Source: Polynucleobacter sp. MWH-UH2A (lineage in GTDB: Bacteria > Pseudomonadota > Gammaproteobacteria > Burkholderiales > Burkholderiaceae). From it: a DNA stretch of 64,000 nt. Where the stretch lies: assembly GCF_018687195.1 (NCBI RefSeq), contig NZ_CP061321.1:434001-498000 (forward strand), given 5' to 3'. The notes under the pieces were generated by a model, which saw only the letters and a program-made list of their open reading frames with translations, made no database searches and had not been told where the DNA came from. How positions within the stretch are numbered: the stretch's first letter is position 1; each line of letters opens with the position of its first letter. The position numbers were made by a program, and so were the translations under genes. This document shows, piece by piece, positions 44,870-55,166 of this stretch.

Positions 44870-45750
44870 CCATCATTAATCCAGCTAGCAACTACGGCAC
44901 CGTCACCATTGTGGGTGTTGGTCTTATTGGCGCATCGCTTGGCTTGGCTCTTAAAAAAGCAGGAGTGGTCACAAAGGTTTTGGGTGTTGGTCGCAGTAAA
45001 GAAAATTTAGATCAAGCGCAAAAAATGGGTGCGATTGATGGCGTAGTGGATTTGGTGGAAGCCACAAAGCAGTCTGATGTCATTGTGCTTTGTGTGCCTG
45101 TAGCGCAAATGCGAGCAGCCTTCGAGGTTATGGAGCCTCTTCTTGAGTCACGCACCATGATTACAGATGCCGGCAGCACTAAAGGCGATGTTATTTTGGC
45201 GGCCAAAGAAGTTTTGGGAAAGAAGGCTTGCCAGTTTATGCCTGCACATCCGATTGCTGGCGGTGCGCAACATGGGGCTAGTGCAGCTAAAGCAGATTTG
45301 TTCCAAGGAAAGCAAACCATCATTTGCCCCCTACAGGAAAACTCACCAGAAGACACTGCTTTAATCGCCGGATTCTGGGAGTCAGTTGGCTCGGTTGTGA
45401 AGAAAATTGGCGTTGTTCAGCATGACGCTATTTATGCCGCAGTCTCACATTTACCGCATATCTTGTCTTACGCTTTAATGGCTAGCGTAGTGAACTCTGA
45501 AGATGCAGAGCAGAAGTTAGATCATGTGGGCGCAGGATTTAAGGATTTCACACGCATTGCCGCTTCTAGCCCAGAGATGTGGCGAGATATTTGCCTTGGT
45601 AATCGCACTGCCATTCTGAAAGAGTTTGATCAGTACTTATTGATCGTCAATCATATGCGTAAATTGATTGCGGAAAATGATGGTGCCGGCTTAGAGAAGT
45701 TATTCAACAAGGCAAGTAAAGCGCGCCAAGATTTGGATGCAACTGAATGA
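44866..45750 (+). CDS. tyrA: Prephenate/arogenate dehydrogenase
   Basis: A 294-residue TyrA with NAD(P) motif [14 protein letters not shown] at about 16-29, DAGSTKGDV near 101 and the catalytic histidine in HPIAGG near 126. It oxidatively decarboxylates prephenate (or arogenate) toward tyrosine. No ACT or mutase domain is fused. Overlaps of 4 bp with both hisC and aroA show tight coupling. Confidence 0.94.
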   Translation: MTIINPASNYGTVTIVGVGLIGASLGLALKKAGVVTKVLGVGRSKENLDQAQKMGAIDGVVDLVEATKQSDVIVLCVPVAQMRAAFEVMEPLLESRTMITDAGSTKGDVILAAKEVLGKKACQFMPAHPIAGGAQHGASAAKADLFQGKQTIICPLQENSPEDTALIAGFWESVGSVVKKIGVVQHDAIYAAVSHLPHILSYALMASVVNSEDAEQKLDHVGAGFKDFTRIAASSPEMWRDICLGNRTAILKEFDQYLLIVNHMRKLIAENDGAGLEKLFNKASKARQDLDATE

Positions 45751-47075
45751 GTGGTATGCCTGATATTCGCATTGGCCCATTCAAGCGAGCGCAAGGCTCA
45801 ATTGTGTTGCCCGGATCGAAGAGTATTTCTAATCGTGCGCTATTGCTTGCGGCACTTTCCTCTGGAACAACTACGCTCAAGAATCTGTTGGATGCCGATG
45901 ACACTCAAGTGATGCGTAATGCACTGCGCCAGTTAGGCTTAACGGTGATAGATCAAGCAAATCATGTTTGCGTAGTGGAGGGTTGTGGTGGGAAATTTCC
46001 TGTGCAAGATGCAGATCTCTTTATGGGCAATGCAGGCACCGCTATTCGACCATTGACCGCTGCTTTGGCAATGCAGGGTGGGAACTATCGCCTATCAGGT
46101 ATCGCGCGTATGCATGAAAGACCGATTCGGGATTTGGTTGATGGCTTGCGTCAGGTTGGCGCCAAGATTGAATATGAATTACAAGAAGGTTACCCACCTA
46201 TCAAAATCTTAGCTTCACCGATTCATATTCAGGATGTAGTTAAAGTACGCGGCGATGTATCGAGCCAATTCTTGACCGCATTGCTCATGGCTTTGCCTTT
46301 GGTTGCAACTGAGCCAGTGCGAATTGAAGTAGTGGGCGAATTGATTTCAAGACCTTATATTGATATCACCTTGAAATTGATGGCTAGATTTGGCGTTAAT
46401 GTTGCTTGTCCTGATCAGCAATCATTCGTTATCCCAGCAAAAACATCGGATGCAGTTTATAAGAGCCCAGGTCAGCTATCTGTTGAAGGGGATGCTTCTT
46501 CTGCGTCATATTTCTTGGCACTTGGCGCTATTGGTACTGGCCCTGTCAAAGTATTGGGTGTCGGTAAAGACAGTATTCAGGGGGATGTGGCATTTGCTGA
46601 TGCGCTCGCGCTGATGGGTGCCCAGATTACTGCTGGTGAGGGCTGGATAGAAGTGGCTGGCGTAAGAAATGCCAGCGGCAAACTCAATGGCATTACTTTA
46701 GATTGCACTGAAATTCCAGACGCTGCAATGACTTTAGCAGTTGCTGCATTATTTGCTGATGGACCAACTCGTTTAAATAATATTGCGAGCTGGCGTGTGA
46801 AGGAAACTGATCGTATTGCAGCGATGGCGAAAGAGTTAAAAAAAGTTGGCGCAATCGTTGAGGAAGGTGCTGACTACATTGTGGTCCAGGCGCCAGCATC
46901 ATTCAGTGATTGGAAATCTCCAAGCGAGGGTATTGACACATACGATGACCATCGCATGGCAATGTGTTTCTCATTAGCTGCCTTTGGGCCTAATGCTCTG
47001 AAAATTAATGATCCGAACTGCGTGGCAAAAACTTTCCCGACGTATTTCACAGAATTTGCGACGGTAGTAGCGTAA
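45747..47075 (+). CDS. aroA: 3-phosphoshikimate 1-carboxyvinyltransferase (EPSP synthase)
   Basis: A 442-residue EPSP synthase of the shikimate pathway. Conserved blocks are [17 protein letters not shown] near 18-34, [14 protein letters not shown] near 94-107 (the glyphosate-sensitive class I form, with G-x-A-G-T-x-x-R-P) and [10 protein letters not shown] near 396-405. Length is standard. Its start overlaps the tyrA stop by 4 bp and cmk begins 4 bp after its own stop. Confidence 0.96.
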   Translation: MSGMPDIRIGPFKRAQGSIVLPGSKSISNRALLLAALSSGTTTLKNLLDADDTQVMRNALRQLGLTVIDQANHVCVVEGCGGKFPVQDADLFMGNAGTAIRPLTAALAMQGGNYRLSGIARMHERPIRDLVDGLRQVGAKIEYELQEGYPPIKILASPIHIQDVVKVRGDVSSQFLTALLMALPLVATEPVRIEVVGELISRPYIDITLKLMARFGVNVACPDQQSFVIPAKTSDAVYKSPGQLSVEGDASSASYFLALGAIGTGPVKVLGVGKDSIQGDVAFADALALMGAQITAGEGWIEVAGVRNASGKLNGITLDCTEIPDAAMTLAVAALFADGPTRLNNIASWRVKETDRIAAMAKELKKVGAIVEEGADYIVVQAPASFSDWKSPSEGIDTYDDHRMAMCFSLAAFGPNALKINDPNCVAKTFPTYFTEFATVVA

Positions 47076-47079
47076 TCCT

Positions 47080-47742
47080 ATGAGTCAGTTTCCAGTCATT
47101 GCGATTGATGGACCTACCGCCTCCGGAAAAGGTACGGTTGCTTCTTTGGTGGCTCAGAAGCTGGGCTTTCACTATCTGGATAGCGGAGCTTTGTATCGCT
47201 TAGTAGCTTTGGCGAGCGAAAAACAAGGAATTGATGCCAAAAATGGCCCTGAATTAGGCCTTTTGGTTCCTAAGTTACTGATTTCATTCAAAAATAATCA
47301 AGTTTTCTTGAATAATGAGGGTGTGACTGAGGCTATTCGAGCAGAAAACATCGGCTTGAGAGCGTCTGCGGTGGCAGTTCACCCAGAGGTACGGACTGCC
47401 TTGGTGGGCTTGCAGCGCAGTTTTCGGCAATCCCCTGGCTTGGTGGCCGATGGTCGCGATATGGCTAGTGTCATATTTCCAGATGCAATTTTGAAGGTTT
47501 TCCTCACCGCAACAGCCGCTGCAAGAGCTGAGCGTCGCTATAAGCAATTGATAGCTAAGGGAATTTCTGCTAAACTAGAGGACTTGCTGCATGATTTGCA
47601 GGAGCGTGATGCCAGAGATAGCAGTAGAGGCACTGCCCCCTTGTTAGTCGCAGACGGTGCAAAAGTGCTCGAAACATCAGATTTATCGATAGATCAAGCA
47701 GTTAAGTCAGTCTTGGATTGGTATCAATCTGCGATTGCTTAA
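47080..47742 (+). CDS. cmk: Cytidylate kinase
   Basis: A 220-residue nucleoside monophosphate kinase phosphorylating CMP and dCMP. The P-loop is [12 protein letters not shown] near 9-20, with [11 protein letters not shown] near 37-47 and [12 protein letters not shown] near 127-138. Length is normal. It closes the aromatic gene run and precedes rpsA, an order widely conserved in Proteobacteria. The cmk-rpsA gap is 155 bp. Confidence 0.96.
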   Translation: MSQFPVIAIDGPTASGKGTVASLVAQKLGFHYLDSGALYRLVALASEKQGIDAKNGPELGLLVPKLLISFKNNQVFLNNEGVTEAIRAENIGLRASAVAVHPEVRTALVGLQRSFRQSPGLVADGRDMASVIFPDAILKVFLTATAAARAERRYKQLIAKGISAKLEDLLHDLQERDARDSSRGTAPLLVADGAKVLETSDLSIDQAVKSVLDWYQSAIA

Positions 47743-47801
47743 CTCAGTTTTGTAGGCAGTACGTAGTGAGCTGTAGTTGTAAGTAGTAGTTTTGGCGTCT
47801 T

Positions 47802-47842
47802 AAGAAACTCCACAACGCGATTATTTCATTAGCGTGTTTCTT
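47802..47842 (+). promoter_or_regulatory. Possible structured leader of rpsA
   Basis: In the cmk-rpsA gap, AAGAAAC (47802-47808) pairs with GTTTCTT (47836-47842) and ACGC (47815-47818) with GCGT (47832-47835), leaving a bulge on one side. A U-rich stretch follows. Ribosomal protein S1 regulates its own mRNA in E. coli, so a leader structure is expected, but this particular one is only a candidate. Confidence 0.3.
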
Positions 47843-47897
47843 TAAGGCTTTTTTAACCTAACCCGTCAGGCCTTCTGGCGGCACAAAGTGAATATAC

Positions 47898-49571
47898 ATG
47901 TCTGAATCATTTGCAGAACTATTTGAAGAATCATTAACCCGATCGAATATGAAGACCGGCCAAGTTATTTCGGCTGAAGTTCTTCGCATCGACCATAACT
48001 TCGTCGTTGTTAACGCTGGCTTAAAGTCTGAAGCGTTTATTCCTGTTGAAGAATTCCATAACGACGCTGGCGAGATTGAAGTAGCTCCTGGCGATTTCGT
48101 TTCTGTTGCTATTGACGCTCTTGAGAACGGCTATGGCGACACCATCCTCTCCCGTGACAAAGCGAAGCGCTTGGCATCATGGTTGAATTTGGAAAAAGCT
48201 CTCGAGCAAGCTGAAATCGTTACTGGTACTGTTACCGGTAAGGTTAAGGGCGGCTTGACAGTAATGGTGAACGGTATCCGCGCATTCTTGCCTGGATCAC
48301 TCGTTGATACACGTCCAATCAAAGACACCAGCCCTTACGAAGGTAAGACGATGGAGTTTAAGGTTATCAAGCTCGACCGTAAACGTAATAACGTTGTGTT
48401 GTCACGTCGTGCAGTGGTTGAAGCTAGCCAAGGTGAAGAGCGTGCTAAGTTGATGTCTAACTTGAAAGAAGGCGCAGTGGTTACTGGCCTCGTTAAGAAC
48501 ATCACTGATTACGGCGCATTCGTTGACCTCGGTGGTATCGATGGCCTCTTGCACATTACCGATTTGGCATGGCGTCGTGTGCGTCACCCAAGCGAGATGT
48601 TGACTGTTGGTCAAGAAGTAACTGCGAAGATCTTGAAGTTTGATCAAGAGAAGAATCGCGTTTCACTCGGCGTGAAGCAGCTTGGTGATGATCCATGGGT
48701 TGGTATCGCTCGTCGTTACCCACCAAACACCCGTTTATTCGGCAAAGTAACCAACCTGACTGATTACGGCGCATTCGTTGAAATCGAAAGCGGTATCGAA
48801 GGTTTGGTACACGTTTCTGAAATGGATTGGACCAACAAGAACGTTGCTCCAAGCAAGGCTACTGCATTAGGAACCGAAGTTGAAGTGATGGTTCTGGATA
48901 TTGATGAAGACAAGCGTCGTATTAGCTTGGGCATCAAGCAGTGCAAAGCAAATCCATGGGAAGAGTTTGCACGTTCACAGCAAAAAGGCGACAAGCTTTC
49001 TGGCGCAATCAAGTCTATTACAGACTTCGGCGTGTTCATTGGCTTGCCTGGCGGTATCGATGGCTTAGTTCACCTCTCAGACCTCTCATGGAATGAGCCA
49101 GGCGAAGAGGCTGTTAAGAAATACAAAAAAGGTGATGAAGTTGAAGCCACTGTTTTGGCAATCGATGTTGAGAAAGAGCGTATCTCTCTCGGTATCAAGC
49201 AATTGTCTGGTGACCCATTCAATAACTACACCTCAGTGAATGACAAGGGCGCGATGGTTACTGGCACTGTTAAGAGTGTTGATGCCAAAGGTGCAACCAT
49301 TCATTTGGCTGATGAAGTTGAAGCTTACTTGCGTGCTTCTGAGATCTCAACAGATCGCGTTGAAGATGCACGCAATGTATTGAAAGAAGGCGATAGCGTA
49401 ACTGCCATGATCATCAATATTGATCGTAAGTCACGCGTGATCAACCTTTCAATCAAAGCAAAAGACAGCTCTGATCAACAAGATGCAATGAGCAAGCTCC
49501 AAGGTGATGCGCAGTCTGGCACAACCAATTTGGGCGCTTTGTTAAAAGCAAAATTGGACAATCAAGGCTAA
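47898..49571 (+). CDS. rpsA: 30S ribosomal protein S1
   Basis: A 557-residue protein with six S1 (OB-fold) repeats, visible as recurring [22 protein letters not shown]-like blocks (parts at about 200, 290, 375) and VSLGVKQL-like ends. S1 helps the 30S subunit bind mRNA leaders. Length matches the E. coli protein. The codon use looks strongly biased, as expected for a highly expressed gene. A terminator-like hairpin follows the stop before ihfB. Confidence 0.97.
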   Translation: MSESFAELFEESLTRSNMKTGQVISAEVLRIDHNFVVVNAGLKSEAFIPVEEFHNDAGEIEVAPGDFVSVAIDALENGYGDTILSRDKAKRLASWLNLEKALEQAEIVTGTVTGKVKGGLTVMVNGIRAFLPGSLVDTRPIKDTSPYEGKTMEFKVIKLDRKRNNVVLSRRAVVEASQGEERAKLMSNLKEGAVVTGLVKNITDYGAFVDLGGIDGLLHITDLAWRRVRHPSEMLTVGQEVTAKILKFDQEKNRVSLGVKQLGDDPWVGIARRYPPNTRLFGKVTNLTDYGAFVEIESGIEGLVHVSEMDWTNKNVAPSKATALGTEVEVMVLDIDEDKRRISLGIKQCKANPWEEFARSQQKGDKLSGAIKSITDFGVFIGLPGGIDGLVHLSDLSWNEPGEEAVKKYKKGDEVEATVLAIDVEKERISLGIKQLSGDPFNNYTSVNDKGAMVTGTVKSVDAKGATIHLADEVEAYLRASEISTDRVEDARNVLKEGDSVTAMIINIDRKSRVINLSIKAKDSSDQQDAMSKLQGDAQSGTTNLGALLKAKLDNQG

Positions 49572-49577
49572 ATCAAT

Positions 49578-49613
49578 ATCGCTGCTTTCCATGAGGAGGG
49601 CGGCGATTTTTTA
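49578..49613 (+). terminator. Hairpin terminator or attenuator between rpsA and ihfB
   Basis: Arms ATCGCTGCTTTCC (49578-49590) and GGAGGGCGGCGAT (49595-49607) pair over 13 bp with three G-U pairs around an ATGA loop, followed by TTTTTTATT. It lies 7 bp past the rpsA stop and 11 bp before ihfB, so readthrough would set how much ihfB is made from the rpsA transcript. Confidence 0.7.
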
Positions 49614-49623
49614 TTGATAGATC

Positions 49624-49968
49624 ATGACAGATCAAGAGCAACAAGCAATTACCCGCTCCGAACTAGTGGAGAGCTTAGCGGAACAGTTCCCGCAGCTATT
49701 ACCTAGGGATGTGGAGTTGGCGGTAAAAACATTGTTGGACACAATGACTCAAGCCTTGGCAGAAGGTAAGCGTATTGAGTTGCGTGGCGTGGGAAGTTTT
49801 GTACTTCATCATCGTCCTGCGCGAACCGGTCGCAATCCGAAGTCTGGTGAGAAGGTATTGATTCCAGAAAAACGTGTACCGCACTTTAAGCCTGGCAAAG
49901 AGTTGCGTGAGCGAGTAGATTACAAGCCCTTGAAACAGGCGAGCCCTAAAGAGGGTACTGGTGCCTAG
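49624..49968 (+). CDS. ihfB: Integration host factor subunit beta
   Basis: A 114-residue HU/IHF-family DNA-bending protein. The beta-arm region shows [15 protein letters not shown] near 60-74 and the ending is [15 protein letters not shown]. It starts [23 protein letters not shown], close to IhfB. With IhfA it bends DNA at specific sites. Location after rpsA is the conserved ihfB position. The C-terminus carries about 14 extra residues compared with the E. coli protein. Confidence 0.95.
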   Translation: MTDQEQQAITRSELVESLAEQFPQLLPRDVELAVKTLLDTMTQALAEGKRIELRGVGSFVLHHRPARTGRNPKSGEKVLIPEKRVPHFKPGKELRERVDYKPLKQASPKEGTGA

Positions 49969-50028
49969 TATTCAGGCTCAACCTCAGTGGTCCATTCGGA
50001 CCATTTTTTTATTGAAATTCTGCACGGC

Positions 50029-51240
50029 ATGATTCAGATCGCGACATCTTGGTTATTGTTGCTACCAGTCATGTTTGGCATTGGCTGGTTAGCTTCGCGC
50101 TGGGACTTGCGATTGGAGAATCGCATGGATGAGCGTGAGCGTATGCGTCAACAGCGCTCCACCTTTAAAGGCCTAAGCCTTTTGTTAAATGAGCAACCAG
50201 ATCAAGCTATTGAGACCTTGGTCAAGATTGCGCAGTTAGATCCCGAAACTGTTGAGCTGCATTTTTCCTTAGGAAATTTATTCCGTCGTCGCGGTGAAAC
50301 CGAGCGTGCGATTCGAGTGCATCAACACTTAGCCAATCGTGATGACTTAAAGCCGCGCGATCGAGATCATGCAGCTTATGAATTAGGCCGTGATTTTTTG
50401 CGTGCTGGTTTATTGGACCGCGCGGAGGCCTCCTTAAACCGTGTGGGGGATGGCAAGTATGCTGTCCCAGCAAAAGAGAGTTTGCTGGAGATGTACCAGG
50501 TAGAGCGTGATTGGAAAAAAGCCATCATTGCTGCTTCTGAGCTCGAAGGCCTTCAAGGTAAATCACATCGCATTGAAATTGCCCAGTTCCATTGCGAGCT
50601 AGCCCAAGATGCGCTACGCCGTAAAGATTTACATGAAGCCGAGCAATCTATTCAGCGTGCTTTGCAGGCGGTTCCCAATCACGCGCGCGGACTGATTTTG
50701 CAAGGCGATTATTTAATGGCGATGGAGCGTCCTGCTCAGGCGATTGAGGCATGGAGTGTAGTGGCTGATTCCCATCCCGCTTATATGCACCTATTGGCGG
50801 ATCGTTGGATGCTGGCTCATACCGCCTTAGGCAAAGAGTCTGAGGGCTTAGATCGACTTTGCGCACTCTTGAATACTCAGGCTACTGGCGAGTTGTTGGA
50901 TATTGTGCATAAGCAAGTTATGAAGATTCGTGGCCCAGAAGCTGCTAATACGATGTTGTCTGAGGTAATGCAACATTCGCCCAGCTTGAGTGCCTTATCA
51001 AAGCTTGCTGAAACGCGCGTTGCATTAGAGGAAGGCAATGCCAACCCAGAAAGACTTTCGGAGTTGCAGTCAATTCTGAATCTTTTGCGTCAGCGTACTA
51101 CTAGTTTGGCCCGTTATACCTGTGGTAATTGTGGTTTCCGTGCTCGCCGATTCTATTGGCAGTGCCCTGGTTGTAATCATTGGGAGGCATACTCTCCAAG
51201 ACGCTCAGAGGGGGTCGCACCAAGTGGCCCTTCAATGTAA
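50029..51240 (+). CDS. lapB: Lipopolysaccharide assembly protein LapB
   Basis: A 403-residue protein: one N-terminal membrane helix (SWLLLLPVMFGIGWLAS, about 6-23), a series of TPR units (about 50-330) and a C-terminal rubredoxin-like zinc site (CGNCGF and CPGC). LapB controls LpxC stability and LPS export assembly. ATG 50029 gives the usual short N-terminus; a GTG at 49987 would add 14 residues, and neither start has a clear Shine-Dalgarno. It follows ihfB and precedes sugar-nucleotide and heptose genes for the same surface polymer. Confidence 0.93.
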   Translation: MIQIATSWLLLLPVMFGIGWLASRWDLRLENRMDERERMRQQRSTFKGLSLLLNEQPDQAIETLVKIAQLDPETVELHFSLGNLFRRRGETERAIRVHQHLANRDDLKPRDRDHAAYELGRDFLRAGLLDRAEASLNRVGDGKYAVPAKESLLEMYQVERDWKKAIIAASELEGLQGKSHRIEIAQFHCELAQDALRRKDLHEAEQSIQRALQAVPNHARGLILQGDYLMAMERPAQAIEAWSVVADSHPAYMHLLADRWMLAHTALGKESEGLDRLCALLNTQATGELLDIVHKQVMKIRGPEAANTMLSEVMQHSPSLSALSKLAETRVALEEGNANPERLSELQSILNLLRQRTTSLARYTCGNCGFRARRFYWQCPGCNHWEAYSPRRSEGVAPSGPSM

Positions 51241-51265
51241 TTGAATTAAAGAAATAAGAGGCGAA

Positions 51266-52630
51266 ATGAAAGTTACGATCGTTGGAAGTGGTTATGTAGG
51301 TTTGGTTACAGGCGCCTGTCTTGCCGAGCAGGGCAACAATGTCTTTTGTTTGGATTTGGATCCAAAGAAGATTGAGATTCTCAATTCTGGTGGTGTGCCT
51401 ATTTATGAGCCTGGCCTCAAAGAAATGATTGAGCGTAATCGTGCAGCGGGCAGATTGCAGTTCTCTACCGATGTTGCCGCTTCAGTAGCGCATGGCGATA
51501 TTCAATTTATTGCGGTTGGCACTCCGCCTGATGAAGATGGCTCTGCCGATCTGCAATATGTGGTTGCAGCAGCGCGCAATATTGGGCGCAATATGACCAC
51601 ACCAAAAGTCATCGTTGATAAATCTACCGTCCCTGTAGGAACTGCGGATAAGGTGTCGGCTGCTATCACTGAGGAGCTAGAGAAGCGTAGTTTATCTGCT
51701 GATCTATGTTCAGTAGTTTCTAATCCGGAGTTCTTAAAAGAGGGCGCTGCGGTTGAGGACTTTATGCGCCCAGACCGTATTGTGATTGGCACAGAAAATA
51801 CACCAGCTGGTTTGCGCGCTAAAGAGCAGATGCGTAAACTCTATGCGCCATTTAATCGGCATCATGAACGTACTTACTACATGGATGTGAAGAGTGCGGA
51901 GTTAACCAAGTACGCTGCTAATGCGATGTTGGCCACCCGTATTTCTTTTATGAATGAGTTGGCCAACTTAGCAGACCTGGTGGGCGCCGATATTGAAGCA
52001 GTACGTCAAGGTATTGGCTCGGATTCGCGGATTGGTTTTGGTTTCTTGTATCCAGGTACCGGTTATGGTGGCTCATGTTTCCCGAAAGACGTATCAGCGC
52101 TATCCAAGACTGCTAAAGAGCATGGCAGAGAACTGAAGATTCTAGGTGCCGTTGATGCGGTAAACGAGATTCAGAAATATGTCTTGGTAGAAAAGATTGA
52201 AAAGCGTTTCGGCAAAGATCTTTCTAATATGAAATTTGCATTGTGGGGTTTAGCCTTTAAGCCAAATACCGACGATATGCGTGAAGCTCCCAGCCGCGTG
52301 ATTATTGCTGAATTAGTCAAGCGTGGTGCAACGATCGTTGCCCATGATCCGGTAGCAATGCCTGAGGCAAAGCATGCCTTAGAACAAGATTTTCAGAGCA
52401 ACCCTCAAGGGCTGAAAAATGTTTCTATGGTTGATAACCCCATGAATGCCCTTGATGGTGCGGATGCATTGATTATTGTCACTGAGTGGAAGGCATTCCG
52501 TAGCCCTGATTTTGATGTGGTTCTGCAAAAATTGACACGCCCCATCGTGTTCGATGGACGCAATCTCTACGAGCCACACGCCATGCAAGAGTTGGGTATT
52601 GAATACCACGGCATTGGGCGACATAATTAA
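51266..52630 (+). CDS. ugd: UDP-glucose 6-dehydrogenase
   Basis: A 454-residue NAD-dependent enzyme oxidising UDP-glucose to UDP-glucuronate. The Rossmann motif is [16 protein letters not shown] at about 5-20 and the catalytic cysteine is C271 in [11 protein letters not shown]. Length matches bacterial Ugd. A Shine-Dalgarno AAGAGGCG precedes the ATG. It belongs to the surface-polysaccharide group lapB-ugd-hldA-hldD. Confidence 0.95.
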   Translation: MKVTIVGSGYVGLVTGACLAEQGNNVFCLDLDPKKIEILNSGGVPIYEPGLKEMIERNRAAGRLQFSTDVAASVAHGDIQFIAVGTPPDEDGSADLQYVVAAARNIGRNMTTPKVIVDKSTVPVGTADKVSAAITEELEKRSLSADLCSVVSNPEFLKEGAAVEDFMRPDRIVIGTENTPAGLRAKEQMRKLYAPFNRHHERTYYMDVKSAELTKYAANAMLATRISFMNELANLADLVGADIEAVRQGIGSDSRIGFGFLYPGTGYGGSCFPKDVSALSKTAKEHGRELKILGAVDAVNEIQKYVLVEKIEKRFGKDLSNMKFALWGLAFKPNTDDMREAPSRVIIAELVKRGATIVAHDPVAMPEAKHALEQDFQSNPQGLKNVSMVDNPMNALDGADALIIVTEWKAFRSPDFDVVLQKLTRPIVFDGRNLYEPHAMQELGIEYHGIGRHN

Positions 52631-52659
52631 ACAAGTCATTAGTAGAAAATACGATTCAT

Positions 52660-53589
52660 ATGGAAAAAGCCAACCGCGAACAATTCTCTAAGGCACGCCT
52701 GCTGGTGGTAGGGGATGTCATGCTGGATCGCTACTGGTTTGGCGATACCAATCGCATCTCTCCAGAAGCGCCTGTGCCGGTAGTTCAAGTTGGCAAAATT
52801 GATGAGCGCTTAGGTGGCGCTGCAAACGTGGCGCGTAATGTGGCAGCTCTTGGCGCACAGACGACTATTCTGGGGATTGTGGGTCAGGATGAACCTGGCG
52901 AACGCGTGATGAATTTACTGAAGTCTGGTGGTGTTGATAGTCAGCTCGAGATTGATGCGCAAGTTCCCACGATTGTGAAATTGCGCGTGATTGCGCGTCA
53001 ACAACAATTGATTCGTCTGGACTTTGAAGAGGCTCCTACTGAAAAAGCCCTTGCGCATAAATTAGAGCGCTTTGAAAAATTAGTTGGCTCTGCTGATGTC
53101 GTCATTCTGTCGGACTACGGCAAGGGTGCTTTGGGTCAAGTTGCTCATATGATCGAACAGGCAAGGGCGCAAAACAAAATGATCTTGGTTGATCCTAAAG
53201 GCGAAGACTATGAGAAGTATCGTGGTGCTTCTGTTTTAACGCCAAATCGCAGCGAGCTGCGTCAAGTGGTTGGTCAGTGGACTAGCGAAGCAGATCTAAC
53301 CAAGAGGGCGCAGGATCTCCGCAAGTCTCTCAATCTTCAAGCATTGCTACTGACACGCTCTGAAGAGGGAATGAGTTTATATACCGAGGCAGGTGTAAGT
53401 CATGTCAAAGCACAAGCCAGAGAGGTATTTGATGTATCTGGTGCTGGTGATACAGTGATTGCTACTTTGGCAGTTGCCCTAGCAGCAGGATGGCCATTAG
53501 AGCGAGCGATGGCGTTGGCAAATCGTGCCGGTGGAATCGTGGTTGGTAAGTTGGGTACTGCTACCGTTACTTCAGAGGAATTACAGTGA
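52660..53589 (+). CDS. rfaE1: D-glycero-beta-D-manno-heptose-7-phosphate kinase
   Basis: A 309-residue PfkB-type kinase corresponding to the N-terminal domain of E. coli HldE; the nucleotidyltransferase domain is not fused and must be encoded elsewhere. Motifs are [24 protein letters not shown] near 18-41 (in parts) and [11 protein letters not shown] with the catalytic aspartate near 265. It makes heptose 1,7-bisphosphate for the LPS inner core. The next gene starts GTGA over its stop. Confidence 0.93.
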   Translation: MEKANREQFSKARLLVVGDVMLDRYWFGDTNRISPEAPVPVVQVGKIDERLGGAANVARNVAALGAQTTILGIVGQDEPGERVMNLLKSGGVDSQLEIDAQVPTIVKLRVIARQQQLIRLDFEEAPTEKALAHKLERFEKLVGSADVVILSDYGKGALGQVAHMIEQARAQNKMILVDPKGEDYEKYRGASVLTPNRSELRQVVGQWTSEADLTKRAQDLRKSLNLQALLLTRSEEGMSLYTEAGVSHVKAQAREVFDVSGAGDTVIATLAVALAAGWPLERAMALANRAGGIVVGKLGTATVTSEELQ

Positions 53590-54605
53590 CTATTATCGTA
53601 ACTGGCGCCGCAGGATTTATTGGGGCGAATATTGTTCAGGCCTTAAATGCGCGTGGCGAAAAAAATATTATTGCTGTTGATGATTTACGCCCAGCTGATA
53701 AATATCGTAATTTAGCTGATCTCGACATCATTGATTATCTTGATAAAGATGAATTTTTAGAGGCTTTTAGAAGTGGTCGTTTTGGCAAAGTAAAAGCAGT
53801 GTTTCATGAGGGTGCTTGCTCCGATACCATGGAGACCGACGGCATTTTCATGATGGCGAACAACTACCGCTACACCATGGATTTGCTTGATATCTGCACT
53901 GCTCAAAAAGTTCAGCTCCTGTATGCATCCTCTGCTGCTACTTATGGTGGTTCAGACGTCTTTGTTGAGAGCCGGGTGCATGAGAAACCATTGAATATTT
54001 ATGGCTACTCAAAATTCTTGTTTGATCAGGTAATGCGTAAGCGTTTTGCCGAAAATGCAAATACTGCGCAAGTGGTGGGCTTCCGTTATTTCAATGTATA
54101 TGGTCCACGCGAATCACATAAAGGTCGCATGGCATCGGTAGCGTTTCATCAATACCATCAGTACAAGGTTAATGGTCATGTAAAGCTGTTTGGTGAATAT
54201 GGGGGCTATGGTCCAGGCGAGCAAAGTCGCGACTTTGTATCGGTTGAAGATGTGGTCAAAGTGAATTTATTTTTCTTGGACCACCCAGAGATTAGCGGTA
54301 TCTTTAATTTAGGCAGTGGTCGTGCGCAACCATTTAATGATGTTGCTCATGCAGTAGCCAACGCAATGCGCAAGCTGGATAAAGCGAAGCCAGCAAGCCT
54401 ACAAGAGTTGGTAAAAGAAAAAGCCATTGAATACATTCCTTTTCCGGATGCGCTCAAAGGAAAATACCAGTGCTTTACGCAAGCTGATTTAACAAAATTG
54501 CGTGCAGCTGGATATACAGAGCCCTTCCTCAATGTTGAGCAGGGCGTCAGTCGCTATATCGAGTGGTTAGAGGCAAATTCTGATTTCTTGGCTAACCCAC
54601 TGTAA
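53586..54605 (+). CDS. rfaD: ADP-L-glycero-D-manno-heptose 6-epimerase
   Basis: A 339-residue extended SDR enzyme. The NAD motif is [14 protein letters not shown] near 7-20, with SSAATYGG near 117 and the catalytic YGYSKF near 141-146. It epimerises ADP-heptose in the last activation step of LPS core synthesis. The start is a GTG overlapping the kinase stop by 4 bp, implying coupled translation. Confidence 0.95.
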   Translation: MTIIVTGAAGFIGANIVQALNARGEKNIIAVDDLRPADKYRNLADLDIIDYLDKDEFLEAFRSGRFGKVKAVFHEGACSDTMETDGIFMMANNYRYTMDLLDICTAQKVQLLYASSAATYGGSDVFVESRVHEKPLNIYGYSKFLFDQVMRKRFAENANTAQVVGFRYFNVYGPRESHKGRMASVAFHQYHQYKVNGHVKLFGEYGGYGPGEQSRDFVSVEDVVKVNLFFLDHPEISGIFNLGSGRAQPFNDVAHAVANAMRKLDKAKPASLQELVKEKAIEYIPFPDALKGKYQCFTQADLTKLRAAGYTEPFLNVEQGVSRYIEWLEANSDFLANPL

Positions 54606-54693
54606 GCCAGTCAACAAGATCCATACATCTTCGTTGTAAATGTTCTACGCGCACTAAGTGCCCGTGGATTTTTTATTTATCTCTGGAGAATGT

Positions 54694-55125
54694 ATGAAAA
54701 ATTTCAATTTTGGAAGTGCCAAAAATGTGATGAGATCCGCCTTGGTCTCAGCAGTACTCTCAATGTCTGCATTGGGTTTGGGCACAGCAAACGCTTCACC
54801 TATTAATGTCAATACTGCTTCCCAATCGGAATTAGAGAGTATTAAAGGTATTGGGCCATCAAAAGCAAAAACCATTATTGCGGAGCGTCAAGATGGTGGT
54901 CATTTTCAGGACGCCAATGATTTGCAAAAGAGGGTGCGTGGCATTGGCATGCGATCGGTTGAAAAAATGGTGGATAACGGATTAACCATTGAGGCACCAA
55001 GCTCTTTTCGGGAGCCTAATGGTCGCACGCAAAAAGAAGGTGGAGCCTCTAGCCGGCGTCATTCGCGTCATCAGACTAATGGGCGTAATTCATCGGAGCG
55101 TGCAGCGCCACATCGCAGAAATTAG
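54694..55125 (+). CDS. ComEA-type helix-hairpin-helix protein, exported
   Basis: A 143-residue protein with a signal peptide (cleavage after TANAS near 31), then a ComEA-type double helix-hairpin-helix at about 32-95 (INVNTASQSELESIKGIGPSKA, in parts, and VRGIGMRSVEKM), and a basic, Arg/Ser/Asn-rich tail. Such proteins bind DNA in the periplasm, in some species for natural transformation; other competence genes are not in view. ATG 54694 with GGAGA just upstream is chosen over an in-frame codon at 54658. Confidence 0.87.
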   Translation: MKNFNFGSAKNVMRSALVSAVLSMSALGLGTANASPINVNTASQSELESIKGIGPSKAKTIIAERQDGGHFQDANDLQKRVRGIGMRSVEKMVDNGLTIEAPSSFREPNGRTQKEGGASSRRHSRHQTNGRNSSERAAPHRRN

Positions 55126-55166
55126 GCCCTTTCGCGTTTAGGTGTGCTTACGGCTAAAATCAGCAT

